Positions 50,401-60,940 of a stretch of 64,000 nt of DNA are shown here, one piece after another. Within the stretch, counting starts at the first letter, position 1, and each line of letters begins with the position of its first letter. The notes under the pieces are model-generated. The model was not told where the DNA came from, made no database searches, and saw nothing but the letters and a program-made list of their open reading frames with translations. Source of the DNA: Phytophthora colocasiae (taxonomy: Eukaryota > Oomycota > Peronosporomycetes > Peronosporales > Peronosporaceae); the NCBI GenBank assembly GCA_018806915.1, contig JAGKQI010000091.1:2976001-3040000 (forward strand). Reading direction: 5' to 3'. Made by a program: the position numbers and the translations under genes.

Positions 50401-53400
50401 TGGCGGACGCGTTGTCACGCGCTCCGACGGCGGTACGCATGGTACGAGATGTCGTACGGGCGGAGGCGACACGACGAAGGCAACAACCAGCGGTGACGAC
50501 GGTGGCGAGCATCCCGGCGGTGGCATGTGCGATAGCGGCGACCAGGACGGTGACAGCACAGACATTGACGGCAACGACGGCCGCTTGGCAGTCTCAGGAT
50601 CCGGCTACGGCGACGAGTGGACGGGTAGCGGACGATACGCCGCCTGCAGCTCTTGAATTGACGACAGCGACGGTAGAGAGTGCGATGGAGTCCACGACTT
50701 ACGGTCTGGAGGCAGCGGCATGGCAGGAACCGGCGAACGATGCGGAAACGGCGACTATGGCTACGGTGACTACGGACGCAGTGGATCCAGCGACAGGAAC
50801 CTCGGTGACGGAAACGGTGGGTGCCCCTGCACGACATGCTGATACCGGTACGACGAAGGCGGCAGCGGACCCAACGGTGACGCGCATGATGTCGAGGAAT
50901 ACGGTGGTGCGAACTGCAGTAACGATGGCGACACGGGAACGGACGGCGGCTAGGACGGACACTGAGGCGGAACCAACGATTCATGCGACGGCGGCGACTA
51001 CGGCGAGCACATGTGAAGCTACTACGGCAAAGAAGGCTCTCGCTGCGACTGTGAACGCGATGAGCCACGACGAGCAGCCAGCGACGGCGACACGAGACGA
51101 TGACACCGCGGACGGCGACGGTGGCGCGGCGGCGAAGATGAGTAAAGCAAAGCGGCGACCACGCACGACAGCAACGACGGCGCCACGACGAAGCGCGCGT
51201 CTCCAGGAGAAGGTTCAGAAGCGCGTGCGGTTTGCGCCTGAGACGCCGGAAAGCGATGAGGTGACGCCTGCGGGTACAGCAACGACGACTACGGCTGTAG
51301 CAGTGGACGACGATACGGTGGACACGGTGGCGGCCTCGAGACGTAGTAGTTCGGCAACGAACGGCACCATCACGCGAGATTCCATGGTGACAACCGCGAC
51401 GACGGCGACGGAGCTGGCGGTGACTACGACAGCGGATGCGGTGACAGCACGAGCATCGACGCAACCAAACCAGGTGATGGACGAGCAGCAGGCGACGGTG
51501 GTGACCGGACCCTATACGGCAACGACGACCGATGACGGTGCGGTACGAGTGACGGCGATCGGAGGCGATACGGTGGCGGAGGCGGAAGGTGATACGGCGA
51601 CGGCGCATGAAGAGGCGGCAGAACAAAATGGCGCGACGGCGGCGGCGACGAGTGCTGAGATGGCGACTCCAGTAGGACGGGAGACGACGACCCCACTGAT
51701 GGACGAAACAGTGAGCCCAGAGACGGCACTGGCGCCGACGACAGTGAGGAACCAAGCACGAACGACCAGAGGGCGAACGGTGATCGGCGAAGCACCGCGA
51801 GGTAATAATGGAGCACGGACGGCGGCACGGCGAGCGACGAACCTGCTGGCTACGGATTCTGGTGACGACGACGAAGCACCACCAGAACCTACCCTACAAT
51901 TGACCGATGAAGAGATCGTTACAGCTCAGAAGGCGAGCAAGTTCACGCAGAAATTATTGACCACGGGCGTGTACCAGACGATGACGGTAAAGACCATGTA
52001 CGGGTTGGCGGTGATTCACACCAGAAGCGGATGGCGAGTGTTATTGCCTCCAACACTATGGGGCACGGTGTTTAAGGAGATGCATGGATCGGTATGGGCA
52101 GGACATCTGCGCGGACCGCACACGTACGGACGTGTAGCACAATTATATTGGTGGCCAAGGCTCAGACGCGAAGTGAATCAGTGGATACGAGGATGTCCAG
52201 AATGCGGCAGTCGGAAGGCACGTCCACGAGAGGTGATACCTCCCTTGAGAAGCATACGAGGTGGCAATGTCGGAGACCGGTGGGCTCTCGATGTAGCTGG
52301 ACCTTTCCCAGTGGCAGACGGCGGTGAGCGTTTTGTCATCGCTGCAGTCGAGTATGTTACGCGCTACGCAGTGGCTCGATGTGTGAAGAAACACAAGGCG
52401 GAAGACATCGCGACGTTCCTGATGGAGGATGTTGTACTGCGGTTTGGCTGTTTCAGAGAACTACTTACAGATGGCGCTCCAGAGTTGACGAGCGGCGTTA
52501 TCGACGTGCTGATGGTGATGATGCAGGCACCACAGGACACGGCAGTTCCGTACCGACCCCAGACGATTGGCCTAGTGGAGAGATTCCACCGGACTTGGAA
52601 AGACTGCGTAGCTGTCTTCATGCAGGACGAGACACAAAAAGACTGGAATTTGTGGGTACGATTTGCAGTGTATGCCTACAACTCAGCGAGACATTCGACG
52701 GTGATGTTGACCCCGAACGAGCTCATGATGGGTAGGAAGTTGAGAGCACCGAACGAATTATTGAGGCGGACAGAGGTGTCTGAAGCGGGCGAACTGACGG
52801 CGTATCACGAGCAGTTGTTGAAGGCAATGAAGCGGAGTCACGAATGCGCTGAACAGGCACGCGTACGAGAGCAAGAACGTCAGGCACGCTATTACGATCG
52901 GCAAGTACGAAGACGGCGGGAGTTTCATCCTGGTGACCGGGTGTGGCTATACCATCCACCTCGAGGACCAAAAGCCACCAAGTTTGTGCACCAGTGGATG
53001 GACCCGTTAAAAATAATTGAGCCGGCCGGGTACGAGAACTTCGTGTTGCGCAGAGAGGACAAGACGGGTGAACGAGAAGAGCTGATTGCTCACGTATCCT
53101 TTCTGGTTAGCTACTACGAACCTAGCAACCCGCTATCCCAAGTGGCGGCCGATATCGACGAGCAGCTCGAGTATGAAGGCGCGTGGCAACCTGACGAGAC
53201 GACACCAACGGATCTTGGACCAACGACGGCGGATGACAGCCGAACAACGGGGAATGGCGGCGAGAAACGAAGTAGAGCAGCAGTGGTTAGAGCGACGGCG
53301 GACGGTAACACGGGTGGACGATTGGTGGAACGACGGCGACGACGGAGAAGGAACGCTGCAGGACACTACGTCCTCCAGTACCAATTGTTACCCTTGGACG

Positions 53401-53687
53401 ACCCAGCGAGGTGGCGAACGGAAGACAGAAAGCAATGGATTGAACGAGACGGACGGCCCCGGTGCACGAGCAGTACTACCAGGCCGGAAGGGTCGTGGAA
53501 GACCCTTAGGTTGAGGAAGACGTGTAATGGATCTGGAGTCCTGGTGGTGACAGACGGAACGGTGGCGGTGGTTGAAGCAGAGGAGCAGCTGGCGGATGAG
53601 TCCCTCGAAGATCCAGTAAGGACCTTACAAGATCGGCAGAGCGGTACCTCGGTGGGTACTGGAGGCCTCGGACGCAGCGAGCTCTGA
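47427..53687 (+). CDS. Gypsy-1 Pol polyprotein
   Basis: 2086 codons, uninterrupted, in the -1 frame relative to gag and without an early ATG, so expression by frameshifting is likely. A long hydrophilic lead (about 270 residues) precedes the aspartic protease (Asp-Ser-Gly-Ala, Asp301). Reverse transcriptase carries Tyr-Leu-Asp-Asp starting at residue 735. RNase H follows with Val-Thr-Asp-Ala-Ser and Glu-Leu-Glu-Cys-Leu-Ala. A linker of about 490 residues very rich in Ala and Thr then runs to an integrase with a His/Cys zinc finger and Asp...Asp...Glu core (first Asp near residue 1622). The end of the protein, about 55 codons, is encoded inside the 3' LTR. All key catalytic residues I checked are present. 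Confidence 0.92.
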   Translation: MKQGIPQRPATEAKGSTTTAVTADGGKIEDTTVGDDTPQVNRKTTTNDMASAVDRNGTAAIKMARVHLNQELDKCEAKPRGEHKKRAERYVATVRPAMAAQRYTWSAKTAERTEGDDSEKVLPAEEGDSPKDEAVSEEGTATSNSGDELKPTAHTVTTRTGGTTTSTEAVTGDVASVRKATRAAKRAAKQRRALRAQERAVTVQDGDEVERMVAALAEEQRVRRQRQAEDARRELEARWQLGGSGTASDDGDSAKVNLVRTEKVLVASGGATRIIEEAEAGDGLPTALVTVDGEQQSIKIDSGARYSVAGTDWMARGERVKKAAPVEHVEGIGGFLLDVLGLWRFEMRNIFGQSVTITACIIEGCTNEFLVGVDFLEKHKALVDFESGEVRYDEQGREVVIPFRAGDNNEDTTASVRLAGATKLERRTVQPVEVAVTAPEGEEGVFVPTTDTGTVLLAAAVSKVRNGKAIVPAINAHGGRVKLPGRKELGVWIPLGRDMDVLKMNGELEPERLKTWMKDLGDTETPLDNEDEVQVGVDDGKAKELILRLLRAYRKLTDAPKECPPATTLNVEHHIDTGTAAPILMKRRRQAQTEDAVIDEKNVDTMLKAGVIEESDGAWGFPVVLVKKKDGSVRFCVDYRALNRITKRDVYPLPRIDETLEALGGARLFTTLDLQAGYWQIRVAQADRDKTAFLTKRGLYRFRRMPFGLTNAPATFQRLMNGVLRGLTWTTCLVYLDDIVVFTKGSVERHVVEVANVFERLASAGLSLKLTKCMFVAESMEYLGHTLSGEGVQPTDRLVKAVADFPRPTDATEVKRFVHLAGYYRKFMAGFGSIAAPMTRLLKKDCPWQWTEAQEGAFEHIKMLLTTRPLLKYPDFAREFRLVTDASKTGLGACLMQDFGHGWQPIAYASKVNSDAETNYAITELECLAVVWSVKLFRPYLYGRAFTIVTDHAALKWLMTRPNLAGRLHRWSLTLQEYDFGIEYRPGATNVVADALSRAPTAVRMVRDVVRAEATRRRQQPAVTTVASIPAVACAIAATRTVTAQTLTATTAAWQSQDPATATSGRVADDTPPAALELTTATVESAMESTTYGLEAAAWQEPANDAETATMATVTTDAVDPATGTSVTETVGAPARHADTGTTKAAADPTVTRMMSRNTVVRTAVTMATRERTAARTDTEAEPTIHATAATTASTCEATTAKKALAATVNAMSHDEQPATATRDDDTADGDGGAAAKMSKAKRRPRTTATTAPRRSARLQEKVQKRVRFAPETPESDEVTPAGTATTTTAVAVDDDTVDTVAASRRSSSATNGTITRDSMVTTATTATELAVTTTADAVTARASTQPNQVMDEQQATVVTGPYTATTTDDGAVRVTAIGGDTVAEAEGDTATAHEEAAEQNGATAAATSAEMATPVGRETTTPLMDETVSPETALAPTTVRNQARTTRGRTVIGEAPRGNNGARTAARRATNLLATDSGDDDEAPPEPTLQLTDEEIVTAQKASKFTQKLLTTGVYQTMTVKTMYGLAVIHTRSGWRVLLPPTLWGTVFKEMHGSVWAGHLRGPHTYGRVAQLYWWPRLRREVNQWIRGCPECGSRKARPREVIPPLRSIRGGNVGDRWALDVAGPFPVADGGERFVIAAVEYVTRYAVARCVKKHKAEDIATFLMEDVVLRFGCFRELLTDGAPELTSGVIDVLMVMMQAPQDTAVPYRPQTIGLVERFHRTWKDCVAVFMQDETQKDWNLWVRFAVYAYNSARHSTVMLTPNELMMGRKLRAPNELLRRTEVSEAGELTAYHEQLLKAMKRSHECAEQARVREQERQARYYDRQVRRRREFHPGDRVWLYHPPRGPKATKFVHQWMDPLKIIEPAGYENFVLRREDKTGEREELIAHVSFLVSYYEPSNPLSQVAADIDEQLEYEGAWQPDETTPTDLGPTTADDSRTTGNGGEKRSRAAVVRATADGNTGGRLVERRRRRRRNAAGHYVLQYQLLPLDDPARWRTEDRKQWIERDGRPRCTSSTTRPEGSWKTLRLRKTCNGSGVLVVTDGTVAVVEAEEQLADESLEDPVRTLQDRQSGTSVGTGGLGRSEL

Positions 53688-54232
53688 AGCTCACTCTTGG
53701 AATTGACGAGCACCACAACGGCCAGCTGGAGAGCAGGCGACGAACGAACGAAACGGCGGACGGTGAGCGAGGTGCACGACGGTGTACACGAGCTCTTGGT
53801 GGACGAACGGAACGAACGGTGAAGTGACGGACACGTTGGTGGACGCGCTCACAAGCGGAACGAACGGTGAAGTGACGGACACGTTGGTGGACGCGCTCAC
53901 AAACGGAACGAACGGTGAACGGCGGTACGGGAACGAGGAAGGCAACGGTCTTCACGTCTACGGCGACTGCGCACGAAGAAGGGCAAGTGCACGTGTCCAA
54001 GTGGTGGCCAGACAACTCGAACTCGGACGGCAGTAGGTAGAATTGGGTAGTCTATTTAGATTCTCTGAGCTACATTTTGGTGGCGAATGAAATATAAAGT
54101 AGGCAGTGCGTCAGCGAGGCGTACGCCGGCGGGGTGATAGACGTTCTATCACTGACGGCCAACGGATTCTTGGGCCGATCGGCACTGAGCGACCAACAAC
54201 CCGGCGCGCAGGGTTAGAAGAGACGCGTTACA
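53523..54232 (+). repeat. 3' LTR of Gypsy-1
   Basis: 710 bp, TG...CA, with two 48-bp units (53821-53868 and 53869-53916). The purine-rich GAGGAAGACG just before it (53513-53522) is the likely polypurine tract. The pol stop codon lies inside this LTR at 53685-53687. Confidence 0.92.
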
Positions 54233-54574
54233 GGTAAATCCTGAAGGTTGGGAATTAACTTCACCAGCACCAACACACACGGCGAGGTGGGATTCCTGTT
54301 GGCAAGGAGATAGACAAGTGCGATCGAATCCCTGCGGAGTCTTTGCTCAAGGTAGTTCGGCTTTTCTCGCTTTACCGTTACTAGTACAATAAAGGGCGAT
54401 CGACGGAGACCTTCTCCTTCAATGGGAAGACTCTTCCGTTGATTCACGACGCGGGATACGCTATGTCTATGACCCGCCAATAAACAGAATACCACGAGAA
54501 CTCCGTGGAGAATCCGTTGTACGAGCAGGGTCTTCCTCGCCAGCTACGGACTCCAGTTCTGTCAGATATACCAC
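54233..54574 (-). pseudogene. Host reading frame cut by Gypsy-1, upstream part
   Basis: The 342 bp between the two Gypsy elements are open on the minus strand from about 54530 to the Gypsy-1 edge (about 85-100 codons), with a hydrophobic start, a basic middle and a Leu/Val-rich end. The frame rejoins in phase with the sequence left of Gypsy-1. A second minus frame at the right edge is open for about 35 codons. No family is recognised; Gypsy-2 has removed or displaced whatever lay upstream. Confidence 0.4.
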
Positions 54575-55330
54575 TGTGACGTTTAACCTCCTCTTCTGCT
54601 CAATCTGCTTACGTCTTTACAGGTTGAGTGGCGTACAGTACTGCGCTGTGTGGTCTCGCCGGGTTTTTCGTCTAGCCCGCACAACTTCAACGTCAACAAC
54701 ACTCGTCAGGCCCAGCTCACCTGCGCCGGAACGTCTCCGCTCCTATTTGTATTCACTCTCAACCAATGCACTCTAAAGAACGCAACTCGTTCTCTATCCT
54801 GCGTCTCAACTCGTTTCCGATCAACTACTTGTCGGGACTAACAACTGCCCTTGGATCCCGTCTCAAGCGTCGAGGGTACTGGCTAATGACCCGTTCCCGG
54901 TGGCCCGTCGTCAGTCACTCTCCGCCTAACACCGCCCAAAGCTTCAGTCGCCGTCTCTTCAAGCACTCGTTCGCACAACCAATCTCTCGGTCTCACTTGG
55001 CAAGTCTTCCACTCGCTGACTCTTCCTCCGCTCTTCGTGGTCAATTCGATACAGCAGTCTCCGTCCCTCGTGGTGAATTCTGCACTGACAGTCTCCTTCC
55101 GTCGTGCAGTCGTCCGTTTCGTTCTCTCACTACCGCTTCTCGCATTCAGCACCTCCATGGGCCAACTGCCCGCTGAATTACGGTTGTTACACGATCGTTT
55201 CACTCACTTCACCGTCGGTCCCCTGACGATCTTCCTCCTTAAACTGTTGCTTCGCACGTCCAGCATCCGCATCCCGCCGCACGCCATTAACGGTCATCGA
55301 CTCGTCCATCAATAGGCTTGTCCTATTACA
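54575..55330 (-). repeat. 3' LTR of Gypsy-2
   Basis: 756 bp; on the minus strand it starts TGTAATAG and ends AACGTCACA. The first bases supply the pol stop codon. The purine-rich GATTGGAGAAGGCG just upstream (minus sense) is the likely polypurine tract. Confidence 0.92.
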
Positions 55331-58136
55331 CGCCTTCTCCAATCTCAGAGTCTTCCACGACTCTGCCGGCCTGAAAGAGCTGCTCATACTCTCGCAGTGA
55401 CACCCACATTCGTCCATCGTCGGCATCGTCCGGTTCGCTCGTTCGTTGCTCGCTTGCTCCCCGTATTGGTCGCAGTTCCACCTCCAAGACGTATTGTCCT
55501 GCCGCATTTCTTCGTCTTCTACGGCGCAATTCCACCATCGGTCTACATTGCTGTTCACCGTCATCCTTACTCGGAGCTGTTCGTTGCGTTCGTTTTGCAG
55601 GTTCTCGCGTCGTTGCTGCGTTAACTGGAGCCGTCGTTGCTCCCACAATTTCTCTTGTCGTCTCTGCATTTGACGTCCGTTCGACCGTGCCTTCATCAAT
55701 CAATTCGTCCAAGATGTCGTCCGCAGCTTTCTGCAAAAACTCAGCAGGGTAGTGATATGCCACCAAAAATGACACATGCGCTATTATCAGTTCGCCCTCG
55801 TCGTTCTGATCTTCTCTTTGTAGCAAAAAGTTATCGAAACCCGCCGGCTCCAATATTCTCAACGGTCCAATCCAATTGTGTACAAGCTTCGAAGCTTTAG
55901 CTCCTCGCGGAGGTCGATACATCCAAACTTTGTCACCACTTACAAATGTCTGCCGTTTTCTCACTCTTCGATTGTAGTATTTTGCTTGTCGCCTCTGTTC
56001 TCGTTCTCGAGCTTCTTCCGCACATTCAACACTGTCCTTTAGTGCCGTCACTAGTTTCCGATGGTACTCAGTCAAGTCTCCAGCCTCTGTCACATGCGTA
56101 GCTCGTAGTAACTCGTTCGGCGTCCGTAACTTACGTCCCATCATTAGTTCGTTAGGAGATAGAGCAACTGTCGAATGTCTTCCTGAATTGTAGGAATACA
56201 CTGCAAAGTCTACCCAATTGTCCCAGTCGCACTGCTTCTCGTCGCTCATGTACGTTGCTACACAGTCTTTCCACGTGCGATGAAATCGTTCAACTAATCC
56301 AATCATCTGCGGTCGATATGGTACAGGATTCTTCTGTTGTGCCTGTAACAAGTACATTAACTCGTCGATCGCTTTGCCAGTCAACTCCGGCGCTCCATCC
56401 GTCAACAATTCACGAAATGGTCCGAATTTCAACACGATGTTCTTCATTAAGAAAGCTGCAACATTCTCAGCTTTGTGCGTCTCCACCGTAGTTGCCACTG
56501 CATATCTTGTTACATACTCTAATGCTGCGATCACATATCGTTGTCCGTTGTCTCCAGCAGGTAGCGGTCCCGCCACATCTAACGCCCAACGATCTCCAAC
56601 ATTTCCACCCCTCAAACTTCTTAGCGGTGGTATCACATCTCGCGGTCTCGCTTTACGACTTCCACAATCTTGGCATCCACGCACCCAACGTCGTACTTCT
56701 CTCGCTAGGTTCGGCCACCAATAAATCTGTGCAACTCGCGCTTGTGTATGTGTCGTCCGTAGATGTCCAGCCCAAATCGAATCATGACACTCTTTAAATG
56801 CCAACGCCCACAGTGCAGGTGGTAAAATCACACGCATTCCGTCCGGAGTCTCAATCACAGCCAACCCGTAGCTCGTCGTGACGCACATGTTCCGGTATTC
56901 GCCTTCCTTTACTAAAGTTTGCACCATTTTGCTCTTCATTTGTGCATCCATAATCTCTTCGTCCGTCAATTGCAAGGTATCGCCGTGCTCTCTTCGCTGT
57001 CGCCGTTCTTCCACACTACGTTCCGAAAGCTGGTATCGCTGGCTTTGTGACATCGGTACTCGGTGCTGCTCATCGTCCGGTCCTCTTATCAGCTCGTTGC
57101 CGTCCCCAGCTCGTTCTCCCGTGGTTCGTGGCAGTTCCGCTGGTCGTCCAACGTTGTTCCTTTCGTTCGCTGGCTTCTGTTTGTTCACGGCACTCACGGT
57201 CCGTCGCTCATGTTCGTCATCAGCGTCGTCATCGGCATTGTCATCGGCGTCGTCATCGTACACTAACTGCACCTCCCGTGACTCACTGGTTGTTCGTTTT
57301 AGCGCTTCACGTCGTGATAATGGTCTCTTCTTCGTCAGTGTCTTTGCCGTCGTAGTATCTCGCCGTCTAGCGTCCATCGTATTCGTTTTGTGTCGTCCAC
57401 TAGTCGTTCGTTGATCACGACTCGTAGCATTAGGGCGTCGTACTGCATTCACATTCTGCTTCACAACATGCACACCCGTCATCGCATTCGTTCGCCCCTC
57501 CGTCGCGCTGCACGCCTTCTCCAGACTCGAACCATCGACTCCACCAGATTCGTCGAGCACAGTACCTCGTTCGTTTCCATAATCATCAAGTGTCGTTTGT
57601 TGTACACCACTGCCATCGTTCCCTTTTTGCATTGCAGTTGGTTCTTTCGCTGATTTTGTACGCGCTCGTTCGTTGCCAGGATCACCATCGCCCAAGTTCC
57701 TTTCTGAATCTCGTCCTCGTGGCGTGTCGCCATGGTCCTCGCCGTCATCCGCCACAGTTCCTCCAGTCGTAGCCGTAATAGACACCGCACTCAATCTCGG
57801 GGCCCTTCTTCTTTTCTTTCGTCTTCGGCCAACCGCCGCTTTCACCATACACATCACAGGTGCTCTCGAAAGCGCATCAGCAACTACGTTTGTGTTTCCA
57901 GGTCTGTATTCCACGTCAAAGTCGTACTCCTGCAACGTCAACGCCCATCGGTGCAATTTGCCGGTTAAATTTGCGCTCGTCATCAACCACTTAAGTGCAG
58001 CGTGATCAGTGACTATCACGAATCTCCGTCCATACAGGTAAGGTCGAAACAATTTTATCGCCCACACCACCGTACTTGGTTTCCGCTTCATTGTTAACTT
58101 TGCTCGCGTATGCCACAGGCTTCCAACCCTCACCAT
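55326..58136 (-). pseudogene. Gypsy-2 Pol, RNase H end and integrase
   Basis: 936 codons open. Starts within RNase H after a frame change and carries the Val-Thr-Asp-His-Ala-Ala-Leu segment. A linker of about 290 hydrophilic residues follows, then a complete integrase: His/Cys zinc finger near 56700-56790, Asp...Asp...Glu core near 56300-56590. An Arg-rich tail follows the integrase. The frame ends exactly at the LTR edge. Integrase residues look intact, but the piece cannot be joined in frame to the RT part. Confidence 0.85.
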
Positions 58137-59079
58137 CGTTTTGCATTAGACTCGCGCCCAGGCCTATCGTACTCGCATCAGTAACTAGTCGAAAGGGAAG
58201 TTGGAAATCAGGGTAGCGTAACACAGGTTTCGTAGTTAATACTCGTTTCACCTCATCAAACGCGGCATCTTGCGATGGTCCCCAATCCCAATGTACGTTC
58301 TTCCTCAACAACTTCGTTAGCGGTTCCATCATCGATCCGAACCCCTTCACAAATTTTCGGTAGTATCCAGCCAAGTGCACAAACCGCTTCACTTCCTTAG
58401 CGTCCTTCGGCTTCGGGAATTCACGTACAGCATTCACCAATCGATCTAGTGGCCGCACGCCTTCCTTACTCAATTCATGTCCGAGATACTCCATCGTCTC
58501 CGTTGCAAACACACATTTCTTTAACTTCAAAGTCAGACCAGCATTGGACAATCGTTCCAACACACACGCCAACTCCAAAATATGTCGTTCGATTCCGCCT
58601 TTAGTGTAGATCACAATGTCATCTAAGTAGACTAAGCATGTAGTCCAGGTTAATCCGCGTAGTACACTGTTCATCATACGTTGGAATGTGGAAGGTGCGT
58701 TCATCAGTCCAAATGGCATCCTCGTGAACTGATACAGTCCTTGCTTCGTAGTAAAGGCCGTCTTCGCTTTGTCATTCAACGCCATCAGAATCTGCCAATA
58801 CCCCGCTTTCAAATCAAGAGTAGTAAACAACAATGATCCCCCCAAAGATTCTAGGGTTTCGTCGATTCGTGGTAGCGGATATACATCTCTCCGAGTGATC
58901 TTATTCAGTGCTCTGTAGTCTACACAGAACCGTACCTCGCCATCCTTTTTCCGTACTAGCACCACAGGAAAACCCCACGCTCCATTGCCTTCCTCGATTA
59001 CGCCCGCAGCTAACATCTTCTTCACGTTTTCCTCGATGATGGCATCTTCCTTTTGAGCTTGACGTCTTCGCTTCATCAT
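58006..59079 (-). pseudogene. Gypsy-2 Pol, reverse transcriptase part
   Basis: 357 codons with a complete-looking RT palm (Tyr-Leu-Asp-Asp near 58620) and the start of RNase H (Val-Thr-Asp-Ala-Ser). Compared with Gypsy-1 the sequence loses about nine residues, including the conserved Glu-Leu-Glu-Cys region, and changes frame near 58070-58110. RNase H is therefore broken at a catalytic segment. Confidence 0.85.
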
Positions 59080-60917
59080 GATTGGTGTCGCGTCGCCGGT
59101 ATCAATGTAGGTAGCGCTGTAGCAGGTGGACAGTCATCTTTGTTTGTCAATAGCTCCGGATAAGCTCGCAATAGCTTCAAGATCAGCTCGCGACTCTCTG
59201 TGTCCTGCACTCCAGTCACAACTTCATTCTCGTTGTCCAGTGGCTTGCTGTCACTCATCTCGTTCAACCACTGCTTCAGTCGATCTCGCTGCAATGCACC
59301 ATTCATTTCTAGTATCTCAACATCTTCGTCCAGAGGTATCCACGTGCCGAGATCTTTCTTCGACAGTAGCTTCACTCTTCCGTTCGCTGAGTTCACCATT
59401 GGCACCCATGCTTTACCGTTCTGCACCGTCGTCACCGTGGCGCTCAACATCACAGCACCCGTTCGTCTACTCGGTACAAATATGCCAACTTCGCCATCAG
59501 GAGCTGCTACAGCTACTTCCACCGAAGTCACTGCTCTGCCCTGCAATTGCGTTCGCTTAGCCATCCTCACTGCCGCAACTCGAGCACCGTTCGCTTCATT
59601 CCTAATTCCCTTCGTAGTGTGAAACGGTATGATCACCTTCCGATCATCGTCTCGATAGCTCAACTCGTTTCGTTCAAAGTCTATGGTAGCACCGTGCCGT
59701 CGTAAAAAGTCAACGCCCAACAGAAAATCGCTCGTACAGCCATCGACAATGCATGCGTCCACGTATACTGTCTCACCAAACACAGTCTTAAACTGGAACC
59801 TCCACATGCCAACCACGTCCAACAAGAAGCCACCTATCCCTTCAACGTAGTCGATAGGCGCGTCTCCTTCTATTCGATCACCATGTTTCATCCAGTCAGT
59901 TCCAGCAATTGTGTAGCGAGCACAGCTGTCCAGTTTGATTCCATGCCAGATATTGTTCACTAACACCTTCGCCGTAGGTAAACCGTCCTCAGAGCTCACC
60001 GTTGTCTCGTCACCATTATCACTTGTCGAGGATCGATCAGCGTCTCTTCGTATACGCTTCACCAACTTCACTGGTACTGTTTTCGAACGATTATCATCTT
60101 CATTTGTTCTCGGTCCCGCTTTACGTTGCTCTCGTCGCTTGTTCAACGCTTGCAGACCATCAACCGCTGCTTTGATTCGACTCAACCGCACTTTAAGGTC
60201 AATGCGAGTCTGTTCCGCCTTTGTTTGCTCTGCCAATTCTCGTTCGGCTCGTATCTTTGCTTGTCGTCGCTGTCGGGCGTCTTTTCGTGCTGCACGCCGC
60301 ACCAATCGTCGCTGAGCAGTTAGTCGTCGTCGTGCTACCGTCTTCTCGTCAGAGTTGTGTGCAGGAATCTTCGCGCCTTCTCCAGTTTCAAGCGTTCCGT
60401 TCTCCGCTGTTATTGTTCGTGCCTTCGTCTGGTCATCAAGCGCCACCACACACTCGACGTTCGCTGGTACGCTTGCATGCTCACTCGTTTCAAGGGCGCC
60501 GTCCGATCGATCGTTGCTCGGTCGCTCCTGTTCAGCGTGGGCACCGTCACTCTGCTCAACCGTAGACATCTCCATTACTGATTCACCGTTCTGTTGACTT
60601 GGTTCGTTGGTTTCTCGCTGAATCATAGTCATTTCATTGTTTTCTGGCTCATCGTTCATTGTTTCTAGCGTAGCCTCATCCACTTGGGTCCTCGGTTGCT
60701 TCGCCGTCGTCATTCCAGGTCGCACCGTCGCCACGTAGATTGCCGCTCGTTCATCATCACGTTCTTCTTCGTTCAGTTTCATTCCAGTTATTACCGCGTT
60801 CACTCGAGCCACCGCTTGTCTCTGAATCTCCGTCATCGTCGTAGGTCGTTCGACGGCCGTTTTTCCATCAACATCGCGTCGGTCTTCGATTACCTTTCGT
60901 CGGGGAGTCACATACAC
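59076..60917 (-). pseudogene. Gypsy-2 Pol, N-terminal and protease part
   Basis: 613 codons. A hydrophilic lead precedes the protease region, where the active-site motif reads Asp-Ser-Cys-Ala against Asp-Ser-Gly-Ala in Gypsy-1. The Gly after Asp-Ser/Thr is nearly invariant in retroelement proteases, so activity is doubtful. The frame ends early near 59076, where Gypsy-1 continues into RT, with a small deletion and a frame change at about 59085-59115. Confidence 0.85.
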
Positions 60918-60940
60918 ATTCGGACGTCGTATTCCCCGTA

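Larger units (their letters stand above)
44703..54232 (+). mobile_element. Ty3/gypsy LTR retrotransposon, Gypsy-1
   Basis: LTRs of 806 and 710 bp begin TGTAATGG and end GCGTTACA. The element is flanked by GGTA on both sides (44699-44702 and 54233-54236). The LTR length difference of 96 bp equals two units of an internal 48-bp repeat; otherwise I see only about two base differences. Gypsy order of domains (protease, RT, RNase H, integrase). Pol is one uninterrupted frame, so this copy could encode all enzymes, but gag has a frame change near its start. Confidence 0.93.

Noticed and set aside
50415..51755. 446-codon minus-strand open frame, Arg/His-rich
   Set aside because: Shadow of the ACG/GCG-rich linker of Gypsy-1 pol; that codon pattern leaves the opposite strand free of stops.
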